Below, one piece after another: positions 1 to 8,620 of a stretch of 64,000 nt of DNA. Position 1 is the stretch's first letter, and every line of letters starts with the position of its first letter. This DNA is from an uncultured bacterium (GTDB lineage Bacteria; Pseudomonadota; Gammaproteobacteria; Burkholderiales; Burkholderiaceae_E): assembly GCA_903907905.1 (NCBI GenBank), contig CAIVPX010000144.1:17355-81354 (forward strand). The letters are read 5' to 3'. The position numbers were made by a program, and so were the translations under genes. Under the pieces are notes generated by a model that was not told where the DNA came from, did no database searches, and worked only from the letters and a program-made list of their open reading frames with translations.

Positions 1-503
1 CGCCGGTTCGCAGCAGACAGCGGGTTGCCAGGTTCGGCGAGGTCTCGCATGCCCCGGCCCTCGGGCTTGAGGCGCTCGACGTCGATGCGCCGTGCCGCAA
101 GAAACTCAACGACGGCGCGGGCGCGGCGCTCCGACAGGCTGTCGTTGTAGGTGGCGGTGCCGGCGGCATCGGTATGCCCCTCGACCCTGAAGCGCAGTTC
201 TGCCAGGCGCTCGGCCTGCAGCGCTCGGGCGATTTCTTCGAGCTGGGCGATGCCGTCCGGGCGGATTCGAGCCGAGTCGAAATCGAACCCGATTTGGAAG
301 TCGATCATTCGCGGTTCGAGCTTGAAGGCCCGGGTGCCCAGGCTGCGAGTACGCGATGCGGGGGGCGCGGCCAGACGCTCGATGATTTCCTCAGCCTTCA
401 GCGCGTTGGAGGGCTGGGCGCTGGCTTCCAGGGGGGCAAGGACGCCGACGAGGCCGAGGGCACCCATAAGCAGTAAGAGCGCGCCGCGATAGGCAAGTTT
501 CAT
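1..503 (-). CDS. OmpA-family C-terminal domain protein (partial, runs off window start)
   Basis: The frame read leftwards from an ATG at 503 stays open to the window edge. It begins with a secretion signal (residues 1-30, hydrophobic LLLLMGALGLVGV, ending ASAQ). From about residue 72 comes an OmpA-like peptidoglycan-binding domain with recognisable blocks: FDFDSARI, RVEGHTDAAG, YNDSLSERRARAVVEFL and EGRGM. Proteins with this domain are normally envelope-anchored and bind peptidoglycan diaminopimelate. The start overlaps the stop of the upstream caspase-like gene (ATGA), so the two are probably translated together and work in the same compartment. The ribosome site GGAGGAAT is strong. No transmembrane barrel is visible in the part seen, so it is more likely a soluble or tethered periplasmic protein than OmpA itself. 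Confidence 0.85.
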   Translation of the reverse strand, partial: MKLAYRGALLLLMGALGLVGVLAPLEASAQPSNALKAEEIIERLAAPPASRTRSLGTRAFKLEPRMIDFQIGFDFDSARIRPDGIAQLEEIARALQAERLAELRFRVEGHTDAAGTATYNDSLSERRARAVVEFLAARRIDVERLKPEGRGMRDLAEPGNPLSAANR

Positions 504-2449
504 CGGTATTCCTCCACGTTCACGATCACCGCAGCGAATGGGCCTGAGTTCCCCCCTGCGCTCGTACCGACGACGAAGTCGATCAGGCGGTGGCGCTCAG
601 ACGGATCGGTGGACAACTGGGTGAACGGCCCTTCGGTACCCGCAGTCGGCACCTTCCGTAGATCGCGTGGCGAATCGGTGACCACGCTCAGCACGCGACT
701 GGTACCGGGCGGGCCAGCCGAGGTGAGGCGCCAGTCCAGTCTGGGTAGGCGCATCGTTTGTCCTGCCTGAATGCGGTTGTCGGGTTGCAGGCGGTTGGGG
801 AAGAGCACCGTGAAGTGCTGCAGATCTGGTTCGATATGGATCACGTAGAGGTAACCATCACGCGCAGAGGTGATGGCGAGCGCGAGCTCGTCCTGGCCGA
901 TGCGCAGGCGCGCCTGTTTGAGCGAGACAGTGAGGCGTCGTCGCGGGTCTTGCTGGGCAAGGATGTCTTGCAGGGTGGCCGCCGGACCCAGGGCCGGGGA
1001 GGCGACAGTGGCGGGCGCAGCAGCAGGCGGAGGTGGCGCAGCAGCAAACGGAGGTAACGCAGCAGCAGTCGAGGGGGGCGCAGCAGCAGCCGGAGGGGAC
1101 GCCTCGGCGCGCGCGCGCTCGGTCGCCAGCTCCGCTTCAATTCTCAGCCGCTCGGCGTGTTCGCGGGCGATTGCGGCCAGTTGGCGCGCTTCGTCCTCGA
1201 GTCGTCGTCGCTCGGCGGCGAGGCGGGCGCGCTCCGCGCCTTCGCGGGCCTGCCGCTCCGCTTCTGCCCGCTGTTGCGCCTGATGTTCCAGGTCTCTGCG
1301 CTCGGCTGCGAGCCGCGCCTGCTCACGCCGGGCGAGTTCGGCTCGCTCCCGCTGACGGGCCTGCTCGGCCGCCTCCGCGCGTCGGCGCTCGTCTTCGGCC
1401 TCCTGCGCCAGCCGGGCCTGCTCCAAGCGCAGGGCCTCGGCGCGCTCCGCCTGCGCGAGCCGGGCGGCTTGCTCTCTTTGCTGCGCCAATCGCTCCTCTT
1501 CCCGGCGCTGCTGATTGAACGCGAGCAGGTTGCGTTGCCCTGTGATCGTAGGGTGATGCGGCAGCAAATCGGAATGTCCCTGCAGGCGCTCCCTCACCTT
1601 CGCGCGCGCGCAGTGCTCGATTTCGGCAAGCGTGATGCCGCCGCTCTGGTCGAGGTCGCGCGCGGCGCCGAACATGCAATCTCGCACGGCCTGGGTGGCG
1701 AGTCCGCCCCGAGCGGGGTCATCGAAGCTGACCTCATCCGGTCTCGACGAGCTGATATGGATGATGTTCTCGGACACCGAGCCCAGCCTTCTGACCTCGC
1801 CGAAGAGGCTGCGTGTGCGCAGGTTGCTGGGGCGGGCGCAGGCCTCCTGGGAGTCGCTGGCTCGAACGAAGAATTTTGGCGTGAGAGCCCCGGGCAGGGA
1901 CCGGGTGCGTGCCGGGGCGGTGACGCCCTCGGAATGGCAGGCGTCGAACATCACGATCAGCTTGTCAGCCTTGTCTCCCAGGGGTTTGGCCAAGTCGGCG
2001 AGTTCGCGGTTGACCAGAGTCGCGCCTTCGTACGTGTACAGACCTTCGACGCAGCCGCCCGCTTGCGGGTCAAACCATCGTGTGCCGTGGCCGGAGAAGT
2101 AGATGAGGGCGCGCCCGCCCTCGGCGACTCGCTGCGCCAGGGCCTGGAGTTCGCCAACGATGGCGGGTTTGGTGGCCGCGCCGTCGCTGAGCACGCGCAC
2201 ATTGCCCGAGGGAATACCCAGCGCCTGAGCGATTTGCGCCGCGCTTTTCAGGTCGTGGGGTACCCCGGGCAGCGGGGTGGCGCCCGATTTCGCGTCATAA
2301 CGGCTGATGCCGATCAGGAGGGCATGGTGGTCAGCTTGCGCTGCCGGGACCGGCGCTGCCGCGCACAGCCAGGCCAGGAAGGCGCCTGACAGGGCGAGTG
2401 CGCGCACAAACGGCCCACACCTTGCGCCAGACGGATGCTGGGGTGTCAT
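500..2449 (-). CDS. Secreted caspase-like (C14) protein with EF-hand-like loop, coiled coil and DUF4384-like C-terminus
   Basis: The chosen start (ATG 2449) gives 649 aa with a clear signal peptide (hydrophobic residues 16-37, PAAQA); the frame is open further upstream but that part looks like random coding. Residues 42-260 form a caspase-like domain with the catalytic dyad motifs YFSGHG (His121) and DACHS (Cys171). An EF-hand-like loop (DLDQSGGITLAE) lies near 265-276. Residues about 312-450 are a Glu/Arg/Ala-rich coiled coil, followed by an Ala/Pro linker (451-490). Residues 495-649 resemble DUF4384, often found at the C-terminus of bacterial caspase-family proteins. It overlaps the OmpA-like gene by four bases. 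Bacterial caspase homologues cleave after Arg/Lys and are often calcium dependent; the substrate here is unknown. Confidence 0.85.
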   Translation of the reverse strand: MTPQHPSGARCGPFVRALALSGAFLAWLCAAAPVPAAQADHHALLIGISRYDAKSGATPLPGVPHDLKSAAQIAQALGIPSGNVRVLSDGAATKPAIVGELQALAQRVAEGGRALIYFSGHGTRWFDPQAGGCVEGLYTYEGATLVNRELADLAKPLGDKADKLIVMFDACHSEGVTAPARTRSLPGALTPKFFVRASDSQEACARPSNLRTRSLFGEVRRLGSVSENIIHISSSRPDEVSFDDPARGGLATQAVRDCMFGAARDLDQSGGITLAEIEHCARAKVRERLQGHSDLLPHHPTITGQRNLLAFNQQRREEERLAQQREQAARLAQAERAEALRLEQARLAQEAEDERRRAEAAEQARQRERAELARREQARLAAERRDLEHQAQQRAEAERQAREGAERARLAAERRRLEDEARQLAAIAREHAERLRIEAELATERARAEASPPAAAAPPSTAAALPPFAAAPPPPAAAPATVASPALGPAATLQDILAQQDPRRRLTVSLKQARLRIGQDELALAITSARDGYLYVIHIEPDLQHFTVLFPNRLQPDNRIQAGQTMRLPRLDWRLTSAGPPGTSRVLSVVTDSPRDLRKVPTAGTEGPFTQLSTDPSERHRLIDFVVGTSAGGNSGPFAAVIVNVEEYR

Positions 2450-2746
2450 CGTGTTGGGACGGGCCCCAAGGCGATGGGGCCCGCAATTGAATCGAAGCAG
2501 CGTTGACACGCTCGACAGTCTCCCGAAGGTTCGGTCGCTGGTTTGGCGCCCGAGCGCGCGATTGTGCAGGATGGGCGTGCTAACGGCCAGGTTGACCGCG
2601 TCGGGGGGGCGGGGCAGGGTGCCTTCGCCGCGTGGTCTTCGGGTTGATCCAGTTTCGCTTTTTTGCGTTGCAGCCCAGGCCAAGCTGGGACAGAATGGTG
2701 AAGGTAAGGTCGGCTCAATCAGAACCAGTACAAGGGAGACTCCAGC

Positions 2747-3772
2747 ATGCAAGCCACTCGCCGTCAGTTGTCGATTTTCGGAGCCTCATTGGGGCTGTCC
2801 GCCGCGATCCCGAGCGCGGTGCGGGCGCAGGACTATCCCACCATGACCATCAAGTTCGGTGATCTGCTCAACCGCAATTTTGGCTACTATCAGGGCATCC
2901 TTGCCTTCAAGAACGAGGTCGAGCAGCGCACTGGTGGGCGGATCAAGATCGACATCATTACCGACAACAAGATGGGCACGCCGAAAGATGCGCTTGAGGC
3001 CCTGCAACTGGGCGCAGTGCAACTGGCGATGAACACGCCTGCCTACACGCAGGGCACGGTGAAAGAGCACATGATCTGGGCATTGCCCTACCTCATCCGC
3101 GACCGGGCCACCTGGCGCCAATTCGCGTACGGCCCGGCCGGCAAGGAACTCGGTGACCGGGTTGAAGCCCACGGGCTCAAATTTCTGACCTGGTGCAGCG
3201 CGGGCGGGCGCGGTTTTGTATCGAAGAAGCCGCTGGCGGGTCCAGCCGACTTCAAGGGCCAGAAAATTCGCGCGATTCCCGACCCGATTGTGGTCGAGAT
3301 GATCAAGTCCTTTGGTGGTCAACCGGTGGTGATGAACATTCAGGAGGTCTATACCGGCCTGCAGCAGGGCGTGCTCGACGGGGCAGAGCTGTCGATCGAA
3401 TTGGTCACCGCCTTCAAGTTCACCGAGGTGGCCAAGTTCTACACCGAGAGTCAGCACGCTTACACGCCCGGCATGGCCATGGCCAACCTCGGTTGGTGGA
3501 AAAAGCAGCCCAAGCATGTCACCGACCTGTTTGAAGAGGTGCTGCAGAGCAGTTTCCGCAAGGCCAATGACGAGTGGTTCGTATCGGTTGATCCGAATGC
3601 GCCCGCAGCCGAGCAGGCAGCCACCGCCAAGATTTTGACCGACCGCGGGGTCACCATGGTCAAGGCCGACACGGCAGCGCTCAGGCAGGCGAGTGCCTCG
3701 GTGATCGAGCAGTTCCGTGGGCGCATCGGTGCCGACTACCTCGCTCAGGTGATGAAGGCGGTGGGTTACTGA
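2747..3772 (+). CDS. TRAP transporter substrate-binding protein, DctP family
   Basis: A 341-aa periplasmic receptor of a tripartite ATP-independent periplasmic transporter. The N-terminus carries a signal peptide (QLSIFGASLGLSAAIPSAVRAQ). The family body is recognisable: GRIKIDIITDN, DALEALQLGAVQLAM, then GQKIRAIPDP, where the family has the arginine that clamps a substrate carboxylate, and VYTGLQQGVLDGAE. The gene is the first of a transport set (SBP, small permease 23 nt downstream, large permease overlapping). GGGAGA lies upstream of the ATG. The ligand is probably an organic acid that feeds the hydrolases encoded downstream; this is inference from context. Confidence 0.93.
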   Translation: MQATRRQLSIFGASLGLSAAIPSAVRAQDYPTMTIKFGDLLNRNFGYYQGILAFKNEVEQRTGGRIKIDIITDNKMGTPKDALEALQLGAVQLAMNTPAYTQGTVKEHMIWALPYLIRDRATWRQFAYGPAGKELGDRVEAHGLKFLTWCSAGGRGFVSKKPLAGPADFKGQKIRAIPDPIVVEMIKSFGGQPVVMNIQEVYTGLQQGVLDGAELSIELVTAFKFTEVAKFYTESQHAYTPGMAMANLGWWKKQPKHVTDLFEEVLQSSFRKANDEWFVSVDPNAPAAEQAATAKILTDRGVTMVKADTAALRQASASVIEQFRGRIGADYLAQVMKAVGY

Positions 3773-3795
3773 GCGCGCGATCAGGCGGTCCGCGC

Positions 3796-4278
3796 TTGAA
3801 AGCGTTCTTCCGTTTCCTTGATGGGGTGGCGACAGCGCTGGGTGCGCTGTTCGTCGCCGGCTTTACGCTGATCATGCTGGCGGACGTCGTCTGTCGCTAT
3901 TGGCTGAAGCTTCCGCTCGCCTGGGCAGCCGAAGCGACCGTTTTTCTTTTTCAGGTGACCTGTCTGGTGGGCTCAACGGTCGCGCTCAGGCGGGGTATGC
4001 ATTTCGGTCTCGGCCAACTGATGCATGACCTGTTTCCCTCCTTTAGTCGGGTGCTGCGCCCCGTCGTGACGCTGATCGTGGTCGGCACCAGCCTGCTCAT
4101 CGTCTGGCTGGCCATCCGCATGGCGATTCAATCCTGGAACGCCATGTACGTCACGTTGCCGATGACGCAAGCCACCGTGTATGTGTTCATGGCTGTCAGC
4201 GCGGGACTCCTCGCGCTCTTTGGCCTGGAGTCGCTCTTAACGGGTGCCGAACCCGCCAACGAAGGGGTGGGTGAATGA
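3796..4278 (+). CDS. TRAP transporter small permease, DctQ family
   Basis: A 160-aa inner-membrane protein with four hydrophobic segments (about residues 10-33, 44-65, 87-110 and 128-150), the usual size and topology of the DctQ subunit. The start is a TTG codon at 3796; no ATG fits the beginning of the first membrane helix. It lies 23 bases after the receptor gene and its stop overlaps the start of the large permease (ATGA), so the three proteins are expected to be made together. It scaffolds the large permease in sodium- or proton-driven uptake. Confidence 0.9.
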   Translation: MKAFFRFLDGVATALGALFVAGFTLIMLADVVCRYWLKLPLAWAAEATVFLFQVTCLVGSTVALRRGMHFGLGQLMHDLFPSFSRVLRPVVTLIVVGTSLLIVWLAIRMAIQSWNAMYVTLPMTQATVYVFMAVSAGLLALFGLESLLTGAEPANEGVGE

Positions 4279-5555
4279 TCACCGCGCTGTGCGTGTGTTT
4301 CGTGGCCTGCATCCTGATCGGGGTGCCGATTGCCTTCGGCATGCTGCTGGCGTCGGCGGCCGCGGTATTGGCGAGTGACACGCTGCCAATGCCGCTGCTC
4401 GCTCAGCGCCTGGGGTCGGGCGTGGACAACTTTACCTACCTCGCCATTCCGTTGTTCATTTTGGCGGGTGCGATCATGGAGCGTTCGGTCATCTCCGAGC
4501 GTCTGGTTGATCTTGCGCGTGCCCTGGTGGGCCATTTTCGAGGTGGCATGGGGCAGGTGGTGATTGTCTCCGAGGTGTTCTTTTCGGGCATTTCGGGCGC
4601 CTCGCTGTCGGATGCCTCCGCCATCGGCTCGATCATGTTTCCAGCGCTTCGAAACTCGGGCTACGACAGCGGGCGGGCGGTTGCGCTGATCGCAGGGGCC
4701 TGCGCCATGGGTATCCTGATTCCACCCTGTCTCACCATGGTGGTGCTGGGTGCATTGGCGGGCGTATCCGTGTCGGCGCTGTTCGTAGCCGGTTTCATTC
4801 CGGGCTTTTTGATGGCGGCTGCGCTCATGGGACTGGTCTACCTGCAGTCGCGGCAGGGCCTGCTGCCTGCAGGCGAACCCCGGGTGGCATCGGCCGAGCG
4901 CTGGCGAGCGCTGCGGCGTGCGGCGCTTCCGCTCATGCTGCCGGTCATCATCTTCGGCGGTATTTTGGGCGGGGTGTTTTCGCCCACCGAGGCGGCGGCC
5001 GTGGCGGTGCTCTACGCCTTTCTGATTGCCACCTTCGTGTACCGGGAGATGTCCTTCGGTTTGCTGTTCAGGCTGCTCGCCGATACGGCCGCCATCACCG
5101 GCGCCATTGGCCTCATTCTGGGTGCGGCCGCAGCCTTCAGTGCTATTTTGTCGTTTGGTGGTATCCCGGAAGAAGTGGCCGGCTTCATTACCGGCATGTC
5201 GACCAGCCCGGTGGTGTTTCTGATCGCCGCCAACCTCACGTTCTTGCTGTTTGGGGCCTTGCTGGACGGCATCCCGGCGCTGCTGCTGTTCCTGCCCATT
5301 CTCATGCCAGTCTCAAACGCGCTGGGCATTGATCCCTTGCACTTTACGCTCGTGAGTGTGGCGTCTCTGGGTATCGGGTTGGTCATTCCCCCCATCGGCA
5401 TTCTCTTGCTGGTGGTGTGCTCAATCACGCGCACGCCGCTGGCCGTCGCCTCCCGGGCCATGCTCCCGTATCTGGGTATTCTTGGTTTTTGCCTGCTGTT
5501 CATCATCGCGGTGCCCGCGGTGGTGCTGGTGCTGCCCAGAGCCTTCGGCCTCTAG
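4275..5555 (+). CDS. TRAP transporter large permease, DctM family
   Basis: A 426-aa polytopic membrane protein with about 12 hydrophobic segments. Family signatures are visible: the FFSGISGASLSDASAIGS block near residues 96-113, and the second-half block where IPALLLFLPILMP precedes the final helices (VIPPIGILL). It forms the ion-coupled transport channel with the DctQ subunit. Its ATG overlaps the dctQ stop, which indicates translational coupling. The downstream FAH-family and HyuA/HyuB genes follow on the same strand with short gaps, suggesting that the imported compound is degraded by those enzymes. Confidence 0.93.
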   Translation: MITALCVCFVACILIGVPIAFGMLLASAAAVLASDTLPMPLLAQRLGSGVDNFTYLAIPLFILAGAIMERSVISERLVDLARALVGHFRGGMGQVVIVSEVFFSGISGASLSDASAIGSIMFPALRNSGYDSGRAVALIAGACAMGILIPPCLTMVVLGALAGVSVSALFVAGFIPGFLMAAALMGLVYLQSRQGLLPAGEPRVASAERWRALRRAALPLMLPVIIFGGILGGVFSPTEAAAVAVLYAFLIATFVYREMSFGLLFRLLADTAAITGAIGLILGAAAAFSAILSFGGIPEEVAGFITGMSTSPVVFLIAANLTFLLFGALLDGIPALLLFLPILMPVSNALGIDPLHFTLVSVASLGIGLVIPPIGILLLVVCSITRTPLAVASRAMLPYLGILGFCLLFIIAVPAVVLVLPRAFGL

Positions 5556-5606
5556 CGGCGGGCCGTCTCTTCCCTCCACGCTTCATTTTCAAGCGAAATC
5601 TCCATC

Positions 5607-6518
5607 ATGCGAATCGTCAGTTACGGACCTCACGACGCCGAGCGCGCCGGCATTCATACCGATCGCGGCATCGTTGACTTGTCTGCCGCGCTGCAGGCGG
5701 CCGGGGAGCCCCCGACCACAGAATTGATTCGGTTGCTCGAGCGCCCCCAGTGGCGTGCCGTGCTCGATCGTGCCGAGTCCTCGTCGAAGAACCTGCCCGT
5801 CATCGACCCGGCCACGATCCGGCTCGGTGCGCCGGTGCCGGTGCCGCGCAAGCTGATGATCGCGGGCGCGAACACCTTCAGCCATCTCAAGGAAGCCGAG
5901 CCGCTGCTGGGCAAGGTGGAGCCTCCGCGCCAGCCCATGGTGCTGGCCAAGGCATCGAGTTCGGTCTGCGGGCCGAGGGACGACATCATTCTTCCACCGC
6001 AAACCCGTAAGCTCGACTACGAGGTGGAACTGGGCGTGGTCATCGGCAAGCGGGCTCACCGCATCAGTGAGTCGCAGGTACGCGACCACATCGCGGGCTT
6101 CATGACCACCAACGATGTGTCTGCCCGGGATGTCCAACTGGCCGAACACGAGGCCAACAGCTTTTACCGCGTTCACTATCTGGGCAAGAGCTTCGATACC
6201 TTTGCGCCCTGCGGTCCGGCCATGGTCACACCCGACGAGTTCGTCTGGGGGCGCCCCTTCAGCCTGGTCACCAAGGTCAATGGCGCTGTGCGCCAGTCGA
6301 GCGATACCTCCGATCTCATCTATGGCATTGAAGCGCTGGTCGCGTACATCAGCTGCTACATGACCCTGTTGCCTGGAGACGTCATTCAGACCGGTTCGCC
6401 CGCTGGGGTTGCATTCTTCATGTCTCCCCAAGCCTTCCTGCAGGACGGCGACGTCGTCCGTTGTGAGATTGAAGGGGTGGGCGTCATCGAGAACCGCGTG
6501 CGCCACGAAGTGCTCTGA
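5607..6518 (+). CDS. Fumarylacetoacetate hydrolase (FAH) family protein
   Basis: A 303-aa protein with the complete FAH catalytic fold in its second half: LDYEVELGVVIGK supplies the metal-binding glutamates, TNDVSARDVQ the metal aspartate region, and GDVIQTGSPAGV the C-terminal signature. Members hydrolyse or decarboxylate beta-diketo acids, or hydrate 2-hydroxypenta-dienoates, in aromatic catabolism. The N-terminal region (residues 1-90) is the usual FAH N domain. It sits 51 bases after the TRAP large permease and just before HyuA, so it is likely in the same operon. Exact substrate is not readable. Confidence 0.9.
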   Translation: MRIVSYGPHDAERAGIHTDRGIVDLSAALQAAGEPPTTELIRLLERPQWRAVLDRAESSSKNLPVIDPATIRLGAPVPVPRKLMIAGANTFSHLKEAEPLLGKVEPPRQPMVLAKASSSVCGPRDDIILPPQTRKLDYEVELGVVIGKRAHRISESQVRDHIAGFMTTNDVSARDVQLAEHEANSFYRVHYLGKSFDTFAPCGPAMVTPDEFVWGRPFSLVTKVNGAVRQSSDTSDLIYGIEALVAYISCYMTLLPGDVIQTGSPAGVAFFMSPQAFLQDGDVVRCEIEGVGVIENRVRHEVL

Positions 6519-6537
6519 GCGCGATGGGAGCGATACC

Positions 6538-8604
6538 TTGAGCAAGCTCACGATGCGCGCGGCCATTGATATTGGTGGCACCTTTACCGACCTCGCGTTC
6601 TACGATGCCGCCAGTCGCAGCGTTCGCTTTGAAAAAGCGCTGAGCACGCCCGCATCGCTGGGCGATGCGGTCATGGAGTGCTTTGGCAAGGGCGATGTGC
6701 CGGTGGATCAACTGGAGCACTTCATCCACGGCTCCACGGTCGCGATCAACGCAGTCATCCAGAAAACTGGCGCGCGCACCGCGCTGGTCGCGACCGAAGG
6801 CTTCGTCGATGTCTATGAAATCGCGCGCACCAATCGACCGGACACCTACAACCTTTTTTTCGAGAAGACGCCGCCCCTCGTGCCGGCCAACCTTAGTTTT
6901 GGCGTCAGCGAGCGTATGAGTGCGCAGGGCGAGGTTCTGCGGCCGCTGGGCGAGAAGTCGCTCGACGCACTGGTCAAAAACTTGAAGAAGGCCAAGCCCG
7001 AGGCGGTTGCGGTCTGCCTGTTGCATGCCTATGCCAACCCCGCGCACGAGAAACAGGTCGGTCGCCGGCTGAAAAGCGAATTCCCTGGTCTGTTCATCAC
7101 GTTGTCGCACGAAATTCTGCGCGAGTACCGCGAGTTTGAGCGGACATCGACAGCGGTGCTCAACGCCTATGTCGGCACCGAAGTCAGCCACTATCTGCGC
7201 GATCTGGAGCGCCCTCTTTCCAAACGCGGCTTTGCCGGCAACTTTCTGATCATGCAGTCCAACGGCGGCGTGATGACCTCCCGCCGTGCGCGCCAGGTGC
7301 CAGTGGGCATGATGGAGTCGGGGCCGGCGGGCGGCATCATTGGTGCCGCCGAGCTCGGCAAGCTCATCGGTACGCCCGATGTGATTGCCTTCGACATGGG
7401 GGGGACCACCGCCAAGACCTGCCTGGTCGAGGGCGGTCTTCCCAAGATGACCGATCAGTATTTCATCGGCGGGTATCAGAACGGCCACCCAATGCGTCTG
7501 CCGGTCGTGGACATCATCGAGGTGGGCGCAGGCGGCGGCAGCATCGCCTGGATCGATGCTGGCGGTGCGCTCAAGGTGGGGCCGCGCAGTGCCGGATCGT
7601 CCCCCGGGCCCGCCTGTTACGGCCGTGGCGGGGTCGAGCCCACGGTCACCGATGCCAACCTGGTGACGGGGCGCCTGAACGCACAACGCTTTCTCGGCGG
7701 TGAGTTCGATCTGGATGCTGCGGCGGCGACCGAGGCGATCCGATCCAGGGTGGCGCGGCCGCTCAAACTTGATCTGCTCGACGCGGCTGCGGGCATCCTG
7801 CGGATCGCCGATGCCCGCATGGCCTTTGCGGTGCGTGCCATTACCCTGCAACGGGGCTACGACCCTCGCAAGTTCAGCATGGTGGCCTTCGGCGGTGCGG
7901 GTCCGCTGCATGCCATGTCAATTGCGCGCGAACTGCATATTCCTCGGGTCGTCATCCCTCCCCAGCCCGGCCATTTCTCGGCGCTTGGAATGTTGCTCAC
8001 CGACCTGCGGCAGGACTACGTGCAGACCCGTATCGCAGATCTGGCCGACCTCAAGGCGACCAGCCTCGAGCGCTGGTTCGCTGCCTTGGAAAGTGAGGGT
8101 CGAAAGAGCCTGGCGCGCGAGGGGCTGGCGACGGATACCGTGAGGCTGCTGCGCTCAGCCGACATGCGTTACCTGGGGCAGGAGTACACCGTACGGGTGC
8201 CGGTTGCGTCGGCGCTTCGGTCCGAGGGCGACCTCGAGCAATTGCGCCGCCAGTTCGACGAGAGCTACGCGGTGCGCTACGGGCATGCAGCGCCGGATCA
8301 GAGCGCCCAGATCGTCAATTTACGCATCACGGCGATTGGCGACGTTCGCAAGCCCGATTTCGCCAGTTTGCGAGACAAGCGCATTCCGGCGGTGGCGAGT
8401 AGCCGCGAGCGCGAGGTTTTTTTTCCAGGGGTGGGCATGGTGGTCTGCCCGGTGCTTCAGCGGGCACAGCTTCGTGAAGGCGAACTCATCGAAGGGCCTG
8501 CCGTGATCGAGGAGTACGCCTCCACCACGGTTCTGCATCCAGGCGATCGGGCCAGCCTCAACGCGATGGGCTGTCTGATTGTTGAAACCGGCCTCAAGGC
8601 CTGA
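6538..8604 (+). CDS. Hydantoinase/oxoprolinase-type subunit A (HyuA family)
   Basis: A 688-aa protein of the N-methylhydantoinase A/acetone carboxylase beta/5-oxoprolinase family. ATP-binding blocks are visible: AIDIGGTFTDLAF at the N-terminus, MESGPAGGIIGA, VIAFDMGGTTAKT and GAGGGSIAWID. The open frame extends upstream into the FAH gene, but GGGAG seven bases before a TTG at 6538 makes that the preferred start; an ATG at 6553 (five codons later) is the alternative. Together with the next gene it should form an ATP-dependent amide-hydrolysing or carboxylating enzyme. Family homology does not separate these reactions. Confidence 0.9.
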   Translation: MSKLTMRAAIDIGGTFTDLAFYDAASRSVRFEKALSTPASLGDAVMECFGKGDVPVDQLEHFIHGSTVAINAVIQKTGARTALVATEGFVDVYEIARTNRPDTYNLFFEKTPPLVPANLSFGVSERMSAQGEVLRPLGEKSLDALVKNLKKAKPEAVAVCLLHAYANPAHEKQVGRRLKSEFPGLFITLSHEILREYREFERTSTAVLNAYVGTEVSHYLRDLERPLSKRGFAGNFLIMQSNGGVMTSRRARQVPVGMMESGPAGGIIGAAELGKLIGTPDVIAFDMGGTTAKTCLVEGGLPKMTDQYFIGGYQNGHPMRLPVVDIIEVGAGGGSIAWIDAGGALKVGPRSAGSSPGPACYGRGGVEPTVTDANLVTGRLNAQRFLGGEFDLDAAAATEAIRSRVARPLKLDLLDAAAGILRIADARMAFAVRAITLQRGYDPRKFSMVAFGGAGPLHAMSIARELHIPRVVIPPQPGHFSALGMLLTDLRQDYVQTRIADLADLKATSLERWFAALESEGRKSLAREGLATDTVRLLRSADMRYLGQEYTVRVPVASALRSEGDLEQLRRQFDESYAVRYGHAAPDQSAQIVNLRITAIGDVRKPDFASLRDKRIPAVASSREREVFFPGVGMVVCPVLQRAQLREGELIEGPAVIEEYASTTVLHPGDRASLNAMGCLIVETGLKA

Positions 8605-8620
8605 GCGCGGGAGCCTATCG

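Noticed and set aside
1157..2389. 410-codon plus-strand frame opposite the caspase-like gene
   Set aside because: The minus strand encodes the catalytic dyad and signal peptide; the plus frame has no recognisable feature.
6484..7911. 475-codon open frame antisense to hyuA
   Set aside because: Shadow of the hyuA coding strand; no signal or domain.
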